Assembly: GCA_027186245.1 (NCBI GenBank)
Contig: CP114482.1
Location: forward strand, 27,237,209 to 27,301,208
Origin: Coriaria nepalensis
Lineage: Eukaryota; Streptophyta; Magnoliopsida; Cucurbitales; Coriariaceae
Direction: 5' to 3'
Length of the DNA stretch: 64,000 nt
Positions 25,204-39,619 of this stretch are shown here, piece by piece (the first letter of the stretch is position 1; the number at the start of each line of letters is the position of its first letter). A model generated the notes under the pieces. The model ran no database searches, was not told where the DNA came from, and was given only the letters and a program-made list of their open reading frames with translations. The position numbers were made by a program, and so were the translations under genes.

Positions 25204-28200
25204 AGAAAATAATGTTTGAAGGGCAAAAATAGAATTCGTTCGAATTAATTTAGAATGATTTAATGAGTAGAAGTGACTCAATGACATGACTTTAAGGCTA
25301 AACAAATGCATTGTTGCCTTCAATAGATCAACTGCAAGTTATGCACGAAAGTCATGTTTAAAGGCCGAATTTCGTTCGAAGTGATTTAGAATGATTTACA
25401 GACTGAAAGAGACGCAAAAATATGACTTTAAGGCTAAAAAAATGCATAGTTGCCATCAATAGATCAATTGCAAGTTATGCATGAAAGTCGCGTTTTAAAT
25501 GCAAAAGGAGAATTGGTTCGAAGTGCGTTCAAACAATTTAATGACTGAAAAGACTGAGTGATATGCTTTTTAATGCTAAAATTCTGCATTGTTGTCTTCA
25601 ATAGATTAATTACAAGTTACGTAAGAAAATAATGTTTGAAGGGCAAAAATAGAATTCGTTCGAATTAATTTAGAATGATTTAATGACTAGAAGAGACTCA
25701 ATGACATGACTTTAAGGCTAAACAAATGCATTGTTGCCTGCAATAGATCAACTGCAAGTTACGCACGAAAGTCATGTTTAAAGGCCGAATTTCGTTCGAA
25801 CTGATTTAGAATGATTTACTGACTAAAAGAGAGGCAAAAATATGACTTTAAGGCTAAAAAAATGCATAGTTGCCATCAATAGATCAATTGCAAGTTATGC
25901 ATGAAAGTCGCGTTTTAAATGCAAAAGGAGAATTGGTTCGAAGTGCGTTCAAACAATTTAATGATTGAAAAGACTGAGTGATGTGCTTTTTAATGCTAAA
26001 ATTATGCATTGTTCTCTTCAATAGATTAATTAAAAGTTATGTAACGAAATAATGTTTGAAGGGCAAAAATTGAATTCGTTCGAATTAATTTAGAATGATT
26101 TAATGACTAGAAGAGACTCAATGACATGACTTTCAGGCTAAACAAATGCATTGTTGCCTTCAATAGATCAACTGCAAGTTACGCACGAAATTCATGTTTA
26201 AAGGCCGAATTTCGTTCGAAGTGATTTAGAATGATTTACTGACTAAAAGAGACGCAAAAATATGACTTTAACGCTAAAAAAATGCATAGTTGCCATCAAT
26301 AGATCAATTACAAGTTATGCATGAAAGTCGCGTTCTAAATGCAAAAAGAGAATTGATTCGATGTGCCTTCAAACAATTTAATGATTGAAAAGACTGAGTC
26401 ATATGCTTTTTAACGCTAAAATAATGCATTGTTGTCTTCAATAGATTAATTACAAGTTATGTAAGAAAATAATGTTTGAAGGGCAAAAATAGAATTCGTT
26501 CGAATTAATTTAGAATGATTTAATGAGTAGAAGTGACTCAATGACATGACTTTAAGGCTAAACAAATGCATTGTTGCCTTCAATAGATCAACTGCAAGTT
26601 ACGCACGAAAGTCATGTTTAAAGGCCGAATTTCGTTCGAAGTGATTTAGAATGATTTACTAACTAAAAGAGACGCAAAAATATGACTTTAAGGCTAAAAA
26701 AATGCATAGTTGCCATCAATAGATCAATTGCAAGTTATGCATGAAAGTCGCGTTTTAAATGCAAAAGGAGAATTGGTTCGGAGTGCGTTCAAACAATTTA
26801 ATGATTGAAATGACTGAGTGATATGCTTTTTAACGCTATAATAATGCATTGTTGTCTTCAATAGATTAATTACAAGTTATGTACGAAAATAACGTTTGAA
26901 GGGCAAAAATAGAATTCGTTCGAATTAATTTAGAATGATTTAATGACTAGAAGAGACTCAATGACATGACTTTAAGGCTAAACAAACGCATTGTTGCCTT
27001 CAATAGATCAACTGCAAGTTACGCACGAAAGTCATGTTTAAAGGCCGAATTTCGTTCGAAGTGATTTAGAATGATTTACTGACAAAAAGAGACGCAGAAA
27101 TATGACTTTAAGGCTAAAAAAATGCATAGTTGCCATCAATAGATCAATTGCAAGTTATGCATGAAAGTCGCGTTCTAAATGCAAAAATAGACTTGGTTCG
27201 AAGTGCCTTCAAACAATTTAATGATTGAAAAGACTGAGTCATATGCTTTTTAACGCTAAAATAATGGATTGTTGTCTTCAAGAGATTAATTACAAGTTAT
27301 GTAAGAAAATAATGTTTGAAGGGCAAAAATTGAATTCGTTCGAATTAATTTAGAATGATTTAATGACTAGAAGTGACTCAATGACATGACTTTAAGGCTA
27401 AACAAATGCATTGTTGCCTTCAATAGATCAACTGCAAGTTACGCACGAAAGTCATGTTTAAAGGCCGAATTTCGTTCGAAGTGATTTAGAATGATTTACT
27501 GACAAAAAGAGACGCAAAAATATGACTTTAAGGCTAAAAAAATGCATAGTTGCCATCAATAGATCAATTGCAAGTTATGCATGAAAGTCGCGTTCTAAAT
27601 GCAAAAAGAGAATTGGTTCGAAGTGCGTTCGAACAATTTAATGATTGAAAAGACTGAGTCATATGCTTTTTAACGCTAAAATAATGGATTGTTGTCTTCA
27701 AGAGATTAATTACAAGTTATGTAAGAAAATAATGTTTGAAGAGCAAAAATTGAATTCGTTCGAATTAATTTAGACTGATTTAATGACTAGAAGTGACTCA
27801 ATGACATGACTTTAAGGCTAAACAAATGCATTGTTGCCTTCAATAGATCAACTGCAAGTTACGCACGAAAGTCATGTTTAAAGGCCGAATTTCATTCGAA
27901 GTGATTCAGAATGATTTACTGACAAAAAGAGACGCAAAAATATGACTTTAAGGCTAAAAAAATGCATAGTTGCCATCAATAGATCAATTGCAAGTTATGC
28001 ATGAAAGTCGCGTTTTAAATGCAAAAGGAGAATTGGTTCGGAGTGCGTTCAAACAATTTAATGATTGAAATGACTGAGTGATATGCTTTTTAACGCTATA
28101 ATAATGCATTGTTGTCTTCAATAGATTAATTACAAGTTATGTACGAAAATAACGTTTGAAGGGCAAAAATAGAATTCGTTCGAATTAATTTAGAATGATT

Positions 28201-31079
28201 TAATGACTAGAAGAGACTCAATGACATGACTTCAAGGCTAAACAAACGCATTGTTGCCTTCAATAGATCAACTGCATGTTACGCACGAAAGTCATGTTTA
28301 AAGGCCGAATTTCGTTCCAAGTGATTTAGAATGATTTACTGACTAAAAGAGACGCAAAAATATGACTTTAAGGCTAAAAAAATGCATAGTTGCCATCAAT
28401 AGATCAATTACAAGTTATGCATGAAAGTCGCGTTCTAAATGCAAAAAGAGAATTGGGTCGAAGTGCCTTCAAACAATTTAATGATTGAAAAGACTGAGTC
28501 ATATGCTTTTTAATGCTAAAATAATGGATTGTTGTCTTTAAGAGATTAATTACAAGTTACGTAGGAAAATAATGTTTGAAGGGCAAAAATTGAATTCGTT
28601 CGAATTAATTTAGAATAATTTAATGACTACAAGTGACTCAACGACATGACTTTAAGGCTAAACTAACGCATTGTTGCCTTCAATAGATCAACTGCAAGTT
28701 ACGCACGAAAGTCATGTTTAAAGGCCGAATTTCGTTCGAGGTGATTTAGAATGATTTACTGACAAAAAGAGACGCAAAAATATGACTTTAAGGCTAAAAA
28801 AATGCATAGTTGCCATCAATAGATCAATTGCAAGTTATGCATGAAAGTCGCGTTCTAAATGCAAAAATAGACTTGGTTCGAAGTGCCTTCAAACAATTTA
28901 ATGATTGAAAAGACTGAGTCATATGCTTTTTAACGCTAAAATAATGGATTGTTGTCTTCAAGAGATTAATTACAAGTTATGTAAGAAAATAATGTTTGAA
29001 GGGCAAAAATTGAATTCGTTCGAATTAATTTAGAATGATTTAATGACTAGAAGTGACTCAATGACATGACTTTAAGGCTAAACAAATGCATTGTTGCCTT
29101 CAATAGATCAACTGCAAGTTACGCACGAAAGTCATGTTTAAAGGCCGAATTTCGTTCGAAGTGATTTAGAATGATTTACTGACAAAAAGAGACGCAAAAA
29201 TATGACTTTAAGGCTAAAAAAATGCATAGTTGCCATCAATAGATCAATTGCAAGTTATGCATGAAAGTCGCGTTCTAAATGCAAAAAGAGAATTGGTTCG
29301 AAGTGCGTTCGAACAATTTAATGATTGAAAAGACTGAATCATATGCTTTTTAATGCTAAAATAATGGATTGTTGTCTTCAAGAGATTAATTACAAGTTAT
29401 GTAAGAAAATAATGTTTGAAGGGCAAAAATTGAATTCGTTCGAATTAATTTAGAATGATTTAATGACTAGAAGTGACTCAATGACACGACTGTAAGGCTA
29501 AACAAATGCATTGTTGTCTTCAATAGATCAACTGCAGGTTACGCACGAAAGTCATGTTTAAAGACCGAATTTTGTTCGAAGTGATTTAGAATGATTTACT
29601 GACTAAAAGAGACGCAAAAATATGACTTTAAGGTTAAAAAAATGCATAGTTGCCATCGATAGATCAATTGCAAGTTATGCATGAAAGTCGCGTTTTAAAT
29701 GCAAAAAGAGAATTGGTTCGAAGTGCGTTGAAACAATTTAATGATTGAAAAGACAGAGTGATGTGCTTTTTAAAGCTAAAATTATGCATTGTTCTCTTCA
29801 ATAGATTAATTACAAGTTACGTAAGAAAATAATGTTTGAAGGGCAAAAATTGAATTCGTTCGAATTAATTTAGAATGATTTAATGACTAGAAGAGACTCA
29901 ATGACATGACTTTAAGGCTAAACAAATACATTGTTGCCTTGAATAGATCAACTGCAAGTTACGCACGAAAGTCATGTTTAAAGGCCGAATTTTGTTCGAA
30001 GTGATTTAGAATGATTTACTGACTAAAAGAGACGCAAAAATATGACTTTAAGGCTAAAAAAATGCATAGTTGCCATCAATAGATCAATTGCAAGTTATGC
30101 ATGAAAGTCGCGTTTTAAGTGCAAAAGGAGAATTGGTTCGAAGTCCTTCAAACAATTTAATGATTGAAAAGACTGAGTCATATGCTTTTTAACGCTAAAA
30201 TAATGCATTGTTGTCTTCAATAGATTAATTACAAGTTATGTAAGAAAATAATGTTTGAAGGGCAAAAATAGAATTCGCTCGAATTAATTTAGAATGATTT
30301 AATGACTAGAAGAGACTCAGTGACATGACTTTAAGGCTAAACAAATGCATTGTTCCCTTCAATAGATCAACTGCAAGTTAAACACGAAAGTCATGTTTAA
30401 AGGCCGAATTTCGTTCGAAGTGATTTAGAATGATTTACTGACAAAAAGAGACGCAAAAATATGACTTTAAGGCTAAAAAAATGCATAGTTGCCATCAATA
30501 GATCAATTACAAGTTATCCATGAAAGTCGCGTTCTAAATGCAAAAAGAGAATTGGTTCGAAGTGCGTTGAAACAATTTAATGATTGAAAAGACTGAGTCA
30601 TATGCTTTTTAACGCTAAAATTATGCACTATTCTCTTCAATAGATTAATTACAAGTTACGTAAGAAAATAATGTTTGACGAGCAAATATTGAATTCGTTC
30701 GAATTAATTTAGAATGATTTAATGACTAGAAGAGACTCAATGACAAGACTTTAAGGCTAAACAAATACATTGTTGCCTTGAATAGATCAACTGCAAGTTA
30801 CGCACGAAAGACATGTTTAAAGGCCGAATTTCGTTCGAAGTGATTTAGAATGATTTACTGACTAAAACAGACGCAAAAATATGACTTTAAGGCTAAAAAA
30901 ATGCATAGTTGCCATCAATAGATCAATTACAAGTTATCCATGAAAGTCGCGTTCTAAATGCAAAAAGAGAATTGGTTCGAAGTGCGTTGAAACAATTTAA
31001 TGATTGAAAAGACTGAGTCATATGCTTTTTAACGCTAAAATAATGCATATTTGTCTTCAATAGATTAATTACAAGTTAT
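25204..31079. repeat. Mosaic of unit subtypes left of the 1681/1816-bp domain
   Basis: Only satellite units are present, with overlapping partial periods. The taatgagtag subtype occurs at 25261 and 26521 and aacgtttgaa at 26891 and 28151, both 1260 bp apart. The pair gcaaaaatag acttggttcg occurs at 27181 and 28861, 1680 bp apart. Phase is kept to 29820; the unit at 29821 is 419 bp through a lost base in C (aagtccttca near 30141). Units at 30240 and 30660 introduce ttcgctcg, agttatccatg and gcactattctcttc, variants that reappear in the domains to the right. Confidence 0.85.
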
Positions 31080-32760
31080 GTAAGAAAATAATGTTTGAAG
31101 GGCAAAAATAGAATTCGCTCGAATTAATTTTGAATGATTTAATGACTAGAAGAGACTCAATGACATGACTTTAAGGCTAAACAAATGCATTGTGGCCTTC
31201 AATAGATCAACTGCAAGTTACGCACGAAAGTCATATTTAAAGGCCGAATTTCGTTCGAAGTAAATTTAGAATGATTTACTGACAAAAAGAGACGCAAAAA
31301 TATGACTTTAAGGCTAAAAAAATGCATAGTTGCCATCAATAGATCAATTGCAAGTTATGCATGAAAGTCGCGTTTTGAATGCAAAAGGAGAATTGGTTCG
31401 AAGTGCGTCCAAACAATTTAATGATTGAAAAGACTGAGTGATATGCTTTTTAATGCTAAAATTATGCATTGTTGTCTTCAATAGATTAATTACAAGTTAC
31501 GTAAGAAAATAATGTTTGAAGGGCAAAAATAGAATTCGTTCGAATTAATTTAGAATGATTTAATGACTAGAAGAGACTCAATGACATGACTTTAAGGCTA
31601 AACAAATGCATTGTTGCCTTCAATAGATCAACTGCAAGTTACGCACGAAAGTCATATTTAAAGGCCGAATTTCGTTCGAAGTGATTTAGAATGATTTACT
31701 GACTAAAAGAGACGCAAAAATATGACTTTAAGGATATACAAATGCATAGTTGCCATCAATAGATCAATTACAAGTTATGCATGAAAGTCGCGTTCTAAAT
31801 GCAAAAAGAGAATTGGTTCGAAGTGCCTTCAAACAATTTAATGATTGAAAAGAGTGAGTCATATGCTTTTTAACGCTAAAATAATGCATTGTTGTCTTCA
31901 ATAGATTAATTACAAGTTATGTAAGAAAATAATGTTTGAAGGGCAAAAATTGAATTCGTTCGAATTAATTTAGAATGATTTAATGACTAGAAGTGACTCA
32001 ATGACATGACTTTAAGGCTAAACAAATGCATTGTTGCCTTCAATAGATCAACTGCAAGTTACGCACGAAAGTCATGTTTAAAGGCCGAATTTCGTTCGAA
32101 GTGATTTAGAATGATTTACTGACAAAAAGAGACGCAAAAATATGACTTTAAGGCTAAAAAAATGCATAGTTGCCATCAATAGATCAATTGCAAGTTATGC
32201 ATGAAAGTCGCGTTTTGAATGCAAAAGGAGAATTGGTTCGAAGTGTGTTCAAACAATTTAATGATTGAAAAGACTGAGTGATATGCTTTTTAATGCTAAA
32301 ATTATGCATTGTTGTCTTCAATAGATTAATTACAAGTTACGTAAGAAGATAATGTTTGAAGGGCAAAAATAGAATTCGCTCGAATTAATTTAGAATGATT
32401 TAATGACTAGAAGAGACTCAATGACATGACTTTAAGGCTAAACAAATGCATTGTTGCCTTCAATAGATCAACTGCAAGTTACGCACGAAAGTCATATTTA
32501 AAGGCAGAATTTCGTTCGAAGTGATTTAGAATGATTTACTGACAAAAAGAGACGCAAAAATATGACTTTAAGGCTAAAAAAATGCATAGTTGCCGTCAAT
32601 AGATCAATTGCAAGTTATGCATGAAAGTCGCATTTTAAATGCAAAAGGAGAATTGGTTCGAAGTGCGATCAAACAATTTAATGATTGAAAAGACTGAGTC
32701 ATATGCTTTTTAACGCTAAAATAATGCATTTTTTTCTTCAATAGATTAATTACAAGTTAT
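31080..32760. repeat. 1681-bp higher-order block, first copy
   Basis: Four units: 421, 420, 420 and 420 bp. The 421-bp unit has one extra base, giving gaagtaaatttag in place of gaagtgatttag, with gtggcctt and gcgtcc in the same unit. The second has aaggatatacaaatgc in B, the third gaagtgactc in A, the fourth gtaagaagat with ttcgctcg in A and aaggcagaat in B. This ordered set defines the block and recurs three times from 34577. Confidence 0.9.
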
Positions 32761-34576
32761 GTTAGAAAATAATGTTTGAAGGGCAAAAATTGAATTCGTT
32801 CGAATTAATTTAGAATGATTTAACGACTAGAAGTGACTCAATGACATGACTTTAAGGCTAAACAAATGCATTGTTGCCTTCAATAGATCAACTGCAAGTT
32901 ACGCACGAAAGTCATGTTTAAAGGCCGAATTTTGTTCGAAGTGATTTAGAATGATTTACTGACAAAAAGAGACGCAAAAATATGACTTTAAGGCTAAAAA
33001 AATGCATAGTTGCCATCAATAGATCAATTGCAAGTTATGCATGAAAGTCGTGTTTTGAATGCAAAAGGAGAATTGGTTCGAAGTGCGTTCAAACAATTTA
33101 ATGATTGAGAAGACTGAGTGATATGCTTTTTAATGCTAAAATTATGCATTGTTGTCTTCAATAGATTAATTACAAGTTATGTAAGAAAATAATGTTTGAA
33201 GGGCAAAAATTGAATTCGTTCGAATTAATTTAGAATGATTTAATGACTAGAAGAGACTCAATGACATGACTTTAAGGCTAAACAAATGCATTGTGGCCTT
33301 CAATAGATCAACTGCAAGTTACGCACGAAAGTCATGTTTAAAGGCCGAATTTCGTTCGAAGTGATTTAGAATGATTTAATGACTAGAAGAGACTCAATGA
33401 CATGACTTTAAGGCTAAACAAATGCATTGTTGCCTTCAATAGATCAACTGCAAGTTACGCACGAAAGTCATATTTAAAGGCCGAATTTCGTTCGAAGTGA
33501 TTTAGAATGATTTACTGACTAAAAGAGACGCAAAAATATGACTTTAAGGATATACAAATGCATAGTTGCCATCAATAGATCAATTACAAGTTATGCATGA
33601 AAGTCGCGTTCTAAATGCAAAAAGAGAATTGGTTCGAAGTGCCTTCAAACAATTTAATGATTGAAAAGAGTGAGTCATATGCTTTTTAACGCTAAAATAA
33701 TGCATTGTTGTCTTCAATAGATTAATTACAAGTTATGTAAGAAAATAATGTTTGAAGGGCAAAAATTGAATTCGTTCGAATTAATTTAGAATGATTTAAT
33801 GACTAGAAGTGACTCAATGACATGACTTTAAGGCTAAACAAATGCATTGTTGCCTTCAATAGATCAACTGCAAGTTACGCACGAAAGTCATGTTTAAAGG
33901 CCGAATTTCGTTCGAAGTGATTTAGAATGATTTACTGACAAAAAGAGACGCAAAAATATGACTTTAAGGCTAAAAAAATGCATAGTTGCCATCAATAGAT
34001 CAATTGCAAGTTATGCATGAAAGTCGCGTTTTGAATGCAAAAGGAGAATTGGTTCGAAGTGTGTTCAAACAATTTAATGATTGAAAAGACTGAGTGATAT
34101 GCTTTTTAATGCTAAAATTATGCATTGTTGTCTTCAATAGATTAATTACAAGTTACGTAAGAAGATAATGTTTGAAGGGCAAAAATAGAATTCGCTCGAA
34201 TTAATTTAGAATGATTTAATGACTAGAAGAGACTCAATGACATGACTTTAAGGCTAAACAAATGCATTGTTGCCTTCAATAGATCAACTGCAAGTTACGC
34301 ACGAAAGTCATATTTAAAGGCAGAATTTCGTTCGAAGTGATTTAGAATGATTTACTGACAAAAAGAGACGCAAAAATATGACTTTAAGGCTAAAAAAATG
34401 CATAGTTGCCGTCAATAGATCAATTGCAAGTTATGCATGAAAGTCGCATTTTAAATGCAAAAGGAGAATTGGTTCGAAGTGCGATCAAACAATTTAATGA
34501 TTGAAAAGACTGAGTCATATGCTTTTTAACGCTAAAATAATGCATATTTGTCTTCAATAGATTAATTACAAGTTAT
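32761..34576. repeat. 1816-bp higher-order block, copy 1
   Basis: Four units: 420, 556, 420 and 420 bp. The first carries gttagaaaat, taacgactag and gattgagaag; it is preceded by the run of seven T in gcatttttttcttc. The second has an extra chimeric monomer of 136 bp before its B, and its B carries aaggatatacaaatgc. The last two units match the last two of the 1681-bp block (gaagtgactc, then gtaagaagat and aaggcagaat). So this is an alternative form of the same higher-order repeat. Confidence 0.9.
33323..33458 (+). repeat. Chimeric monomer B-to-A (extra fourth monomer)
   Basis: This 136-bp monomer begins as B (gcacgaaagtcatg, ttcgttcgaagtg) and switches to A within tttagaatgattta, a stretch common to both, continuing as atgactagaagagactc to caagttac. 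A normal B then follows at 33459. It raises the unit from 420 to 556 bp. The structure is what an out-of-register crossover between an A and a B monomer would leave. Confidence 0.93.
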
Positions 34577-37500
34577 GTAAGAAAATAATGTTTGAAGGGC
34601 AAAAATAGAATTCGCTCGAATTAATTTTGAATGATTTAATGACTAGAAGAGACTCAATGACATGACTTTAAGGCTAAACAAATGCATTGTGGCCTTCAAT
34701 AGATCAACTGCAAGTTACGCACGAAAGTCATATTTAAAGGCTGAATTTCGTTCGAAGTAAATTTAGAATGATTTACTGACAAAAAGAGACGCAAAAATAT
34801 GACTTTAAGGCTAAAAAAATGCATAGTTGCCATCAATAGATCAATTGCAAGTTATGCATGAAAGTCGCGTTTTGAATGCAAAAGGAGAATTGGTTCGAAG
34901 TGCGTCCAAACAATTTAATGATTGAAAAGACTGAGTGATATGCTTTTTAATGCTAAAATTATGCATTGTTGTCTTCAATAGATTAATTACAAGTTACGTA
35001 AGAAAATAATGTTTGAAGGGCAAAAATAGAATTCGTTCGAATTAATTTAGAATGATTTAATGACTAGAAGAGACTCAATGACATGACTTTAAGGCTAAAC
35101 AAATGCATTGTTGCCTTCAATAGATCAACTGCAAGTTACGCACGAAAGTCATATTTAAAGACCGAATTTCGTTCGAAGTGATTTAGAATGATTTACTGAC
35201 TAAAAGAGACGCAAAAATATGACTTTAAGGATATACAAATGCATAGTTGCCATCAATAGATCAATTACAAGTTATGCATGAAAGTCGCGTTCTAAATGCA
35301 AAAAGAGAATTGGTTCGAAGTGCCTTCAAACAATTTAATGATTGAAAAGAGTGAGTCATATGCTTTTTAACGCTAAAATAATGCATTGTTGTCTTCAATA
35401 GATTAATTACAAGTTATGTAAGAAAATAATGTTTGAAGGGCAAAAATTGAATTCGTTCGAATTAATTTAGAATGATTTAATGACTAGAAGTGACTCAATG
35501 ACATGACTTTAAGGCTAAACAAATGCATTGTTGCCTTCAATAGATCAACTGCAAGTTACGCACGAAAGTCATGTTTAAAGGCCGAATTTCGTTCGAAGTG
35601 ATTTAGAATGATTTACTGACAAAAAGAGACGCAAAAATATGACTTTAAGGCTAAAAAAATGCATAGTTGCCATCAATAGATCAATTGCAAGTTATGCATG
35701 AAAGTCGCGTTTTGAATGCAAAAGGAGAATTGGTTCGAAGTGTGTTCAAACAATTTAATGATTGAAAAGACTGAGTGATATGCTTTTTAATGCTAAAATT
35801 ATGCATTGTTGTCTTCAATAGATTAATTACAAGTTACGTAAGAAGATAATGTTTGAAGGGCAAAAATAGAATTCGCTCGAATTAATTTAGAATGATTTAA
35901 TGACTAGAAGAGACTCAATGACATGACTTTAAGGCTAAACAAATGCATTGTTGCCTTCAATAGATCAACTGCAAGTTACGCACGAAAGTCATATTTAAAG
36001 GCAGAATTTCGTTCGAAGTGATTTAGAATGATTTACAGACAAAAAGAGACGCAAAAATATGACTTTAAGGCTAAAAAAATGCATAGTTGCCGTCAATAGA
36101 TCAATTGCAAGTTATGCATGAAAGTCGCATTTTAAATGCAAAAGGAGAATTGGTTCGAAGTGCGATCAAACAATTTAATGATTGAAAAGACTGAGTCATA
36201 TGCTTTTTAACGCTAAAATAATGCATATTTGTCTTCAATAGATTAATTACAAGTTATGTAAGAAAATAATGTTTGAAGGGCAAAAATAGAATTCGCTCGA
36301 ATTAATTTTGAATGATTTAATGACTAGAAGAGACTCAATGACATGACTTTAAGGCCAAACAAATGCATTGTGGCCTTCAATAGATCAACTGCAAGTTACG
36401 CACGAAAGTCATATTTAAAGGCCGAATTTCGTTCGAAGTAAATTTAGAATGATTTACTGACAAAAAGAGACGCAAAAATATGACTTTAAGGCTAAAAAAA
36501 TGCATAGTTGCCATCAATAGATCAATTGCAAGTTATGCATGAAAGTCGCGTTTTGAATGCAAAAGGAGAATTGGTTCGAAGTGCGTCCAAACAATTTAAT
36601 GATTGAAAAGACTGAGTGATATGCTTTTTAATGCTAAAATTATGCATTGTTGTCTTCAATAGATTAATTACAAGTTACGTAAGAAAATAATGTTTGAAGG
36701 GCAAAAATAGAATTCGTTCGAATTAATTTAGAATGATTTAATGACTAGAAGAGACTCAATGACATGACTTTAAGGCTAAACAAATGCATTGTTGCCTTCA
36801 ATAGATCAACTGCAAGTTACGCATGAAAGTCATATTTAAAGGCCGAATTTCGTTCGAAGTGATTTAGAATGATTTACTAACTAAAAGAGACGCAAAAATA
36901 TGACTTTAAGGATATACAAATGCATAGTTGCCATCAATAGATCAATTACAAGTTATGCATGAAAGTCGCGTTCTAAATGCAAAAAGAGAATTGGTTCGAA
37001 GTGCCTTCAAACAATTTAATGATTGAAAAGAGTGAGTCATATGCTTTTTAACGCTAAAATAATGCATTGTTGTCTTCAATAGATTAATTACAAGTTATGT
37101 AAGAAAATAATGTTTGAAGGGCAAAAATTGAATTCGTTCGAATTAATTTAGAATGATTTAATGACTAGAAGTGACTCAATGACATGACTTTAAGGCTAAA
37201 CAAATGCATTGTTGCCTTCAATAGATCAACTGCAAGTTACGCACGAAAGTCATGTTTAAAGGCCGAATTTCGTTCGAAGTGATTTAGAATGATTTACTGA
37301 CAAAAAGAGATGCAAAAATATGACTTTAAGGCTAAAAAAATGCATAGTTGCCATCAATAGATCAATTGCAAGTTATGCATGAAAGTCGCGTTTTGAATGC
37401 AAAAGGAGAATTGGTTCGAAGTGTGTTCAAACAATTTAATGATTGAAAAGACTGAGTGATATGCTTTTTAATGCTAAAATTATGCATTGTTGTCTTCAAT

Positions 37501-39619
37501 AGATTAATTACAAGTTACGTAAGAAGATAATGTTTGAAGGGCAAAAATAGAATTCGCTCGAATTAATTTAGAATGATTTAATGACTAGAAGAGACTCAAT
37601 GACATGACTTTAAGGCTAAACAAATGCATTGTTGCCTTCAATAGATCAACTGCAAGTTACGCACGAAAGTCATATTTAAAGGCAGAATTTCGTTCGAAGT
37701 GATTTAGAATGATTTACTGACAAAAAGAGACGCAAAAATATGACTTTAAGGCTAAAAAAATGCATAGTTGCCGTGAATAGATCAATTGCAAGTTATGCAT
37801 GAAAGTCGCATTTTAAATGCAAAAGGAGAATTGGTTCGAAGTGCGATCAAACAATTTAATGATTGAAAAGACTGAGTCATATGCTTTTTAACGCTAAAAT
37901 AATGCATATTTGTCTTCAATAGATTAATTACAAGTTATGTAAGAAAATAATGTTTGAAGGGCAAAAATAGAATTCGCTCGAATTAATTTTGAATGATTTA
38001 ATGTCTAGAAGAGACTCAATGACATGACTTTAAGGCTAAACAAATGCATTGTGGCCTTCAATAGATCAACTGCAAGTTACGCACGAAAGTCATATTTAAA
38101 GGCCGAATTTCGTTCGAAGTAAATTTAGAATGATTTACTGACAAAAAGAGACGCAAAAATATGACTTTAAGGCTAAAAAAATGCATAGTTGCCATCAATA
38201 GATCAATTGCAAGTTATGCATGAAAGTCGCGTTTTGAATGCAAAAGGAGAATTGGTTCGAAGTGCGTCCAAACAATTTAATGATTGAAAAGACTGAGTGA
38301 TATGCTTTTTAATGCTAAAATTATGCATTGTTGTCTTCAATAGATTAATTACAAGTTACGTAAGAAAATAATGTTTGAAGGGCAAAAATAGAATTCGTTC
38401 GAATTAATTTAGAATGATTTAATGACTAGAAGAGACTCAATGACATGACTTTAAGGCTAAACAAATGCATTGTTGCCTTCAATAGATCAACTGCAAGTTA
38501 CGCACGAAAGTCATATTTAAAGGCCGAATTTCGTTCGAAGTGATTTAGAATGATTTACTGACTAAAAGAGACGCAAAAATATGACTTTAAGGATATACAA
38601 ATGCATAGTTGCCATCAATAGATCAATTACAAGTTATGCATGAAAGTCGCGTTCTAAATGCAAAAAGAGAATTGGTTCGAAGTGCCTTCAAACAATTTAA
38701 TGATTGAAAAGAGTGAGTCATATGCTTTTTAACGCTAAAATAATGCATTGTTGTCTTCAATAGATTAATTACAAGTTATGTAAGAAAATAATGTTTGAAG
38801 GGCAAAAATTGAATTCGTTCGAATTAATTTAGAATGATTTAATGACTAGAAGTGACTCAATGACATGACTTTAAGGCTAAACAAATGCATTGTTGCCTTC
38901 AATAGATCAACTGCAAGTTACGCACGAAAGTCATGTTTAAAGGCCGAATTTCGTTCGAAGTGATTTAGAATGATTTACTGACAAAAAGAGACGCAAAAAT
39001 ATGACTTTAAGGCTAAAAAAATGCATAGTTGCCATCAATAGATCAATTGCAAGTTATGCATGAAAGTCGCGTTTTGAATGCAAAAGGAGAATTGGTTCGA
39101 AGTGTGTTCAAACAATTTAATGATTGAAAAGACTGAGTGATATGCTTTTTAATGCTAAAATTATGCATTGTTGTCTTCAATAGATTAATTACAAGTTACG
39201 TAAGAAGATAATGTTTGAAGGGCAAAAATAGAATTCGCTCGAATTAATTTAGAATGATTTAATGACTAGAAGAGACTCAATGACATGACTTTAAGGCTAA
39301 ACAAATGCATTGTTGCCTTCAATAGATCAACTGCAAGTTACGCACGAAAGTCATATTTAAAGGCAGAATTTCGTTCGAAGTGATTTAGAATGATTTACTG
39401 ACAAAAAGAGACGCAAAAATATGACTTTAAGGCTAAAAAAATGCATAGTTGCCGTCAATAGATCAATTGCAAGTTATGCATGAAAGTCGCATTTTAAATG
39501 CAAAAGGAGAATTGGTTCGAAGTGCGATCAAACAATTTAATGATTGAAAAGACTGAGTCATATGCTTTTTAACGCTAAAATAATGCATTTTTTTCTTCAA
39601 TAGATTAATTACAAGTTAT
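34577..39619. repeat. Three tandem copies of the 1681-bp block
   Basis: Blocks start at 34577, 36258 and 37939. The marker gcgtcc falls at 34902, 36583 and 38264, exactly 1681 apart, and aaggcagaat at 35998, 37679 and 39360. The 421-bp first unit sets the odd period. Each copy has only a few private changes, such as tttacagaca near 36032, ggccaaac near 36353 and gccgtgaatag near 37772. The low divergence points to recent amplification of the block as a whole. Confidence 0.93.

Larger units (their letters stand above)
7141..29820. repeat. Run of 54 units in exact 420-bp phase
   Basis: Unit starts fall at 7141, 7561, 7981 and every 420 bases to 29821, so 22,680 bp hold exactly 54 units with no net insertion or deletion. 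Substitutions are common, so length is preserved more strictly than sequence. The stretch includes the 1680-, 4200- and 1260-bp block duplications listed separately. The variant tttcaggcta in A marks many units here and is not seen right of about 26140. Confidence 0.95.

Noticed and set aside
32727..32737. Run of seven T as a polymerase III terminator
   Set aside because: It is a substitution variant of the common attgttgtcttc segment, repeated only through the 1816-bp block, with no polymerase III promoter or RNA gene upstream.
33323..33458. Independent fourth monomer family D
   Set aside because: Its left part matches B and its right part matches A, variant by variant, so it is a recombinant and not a separate family.
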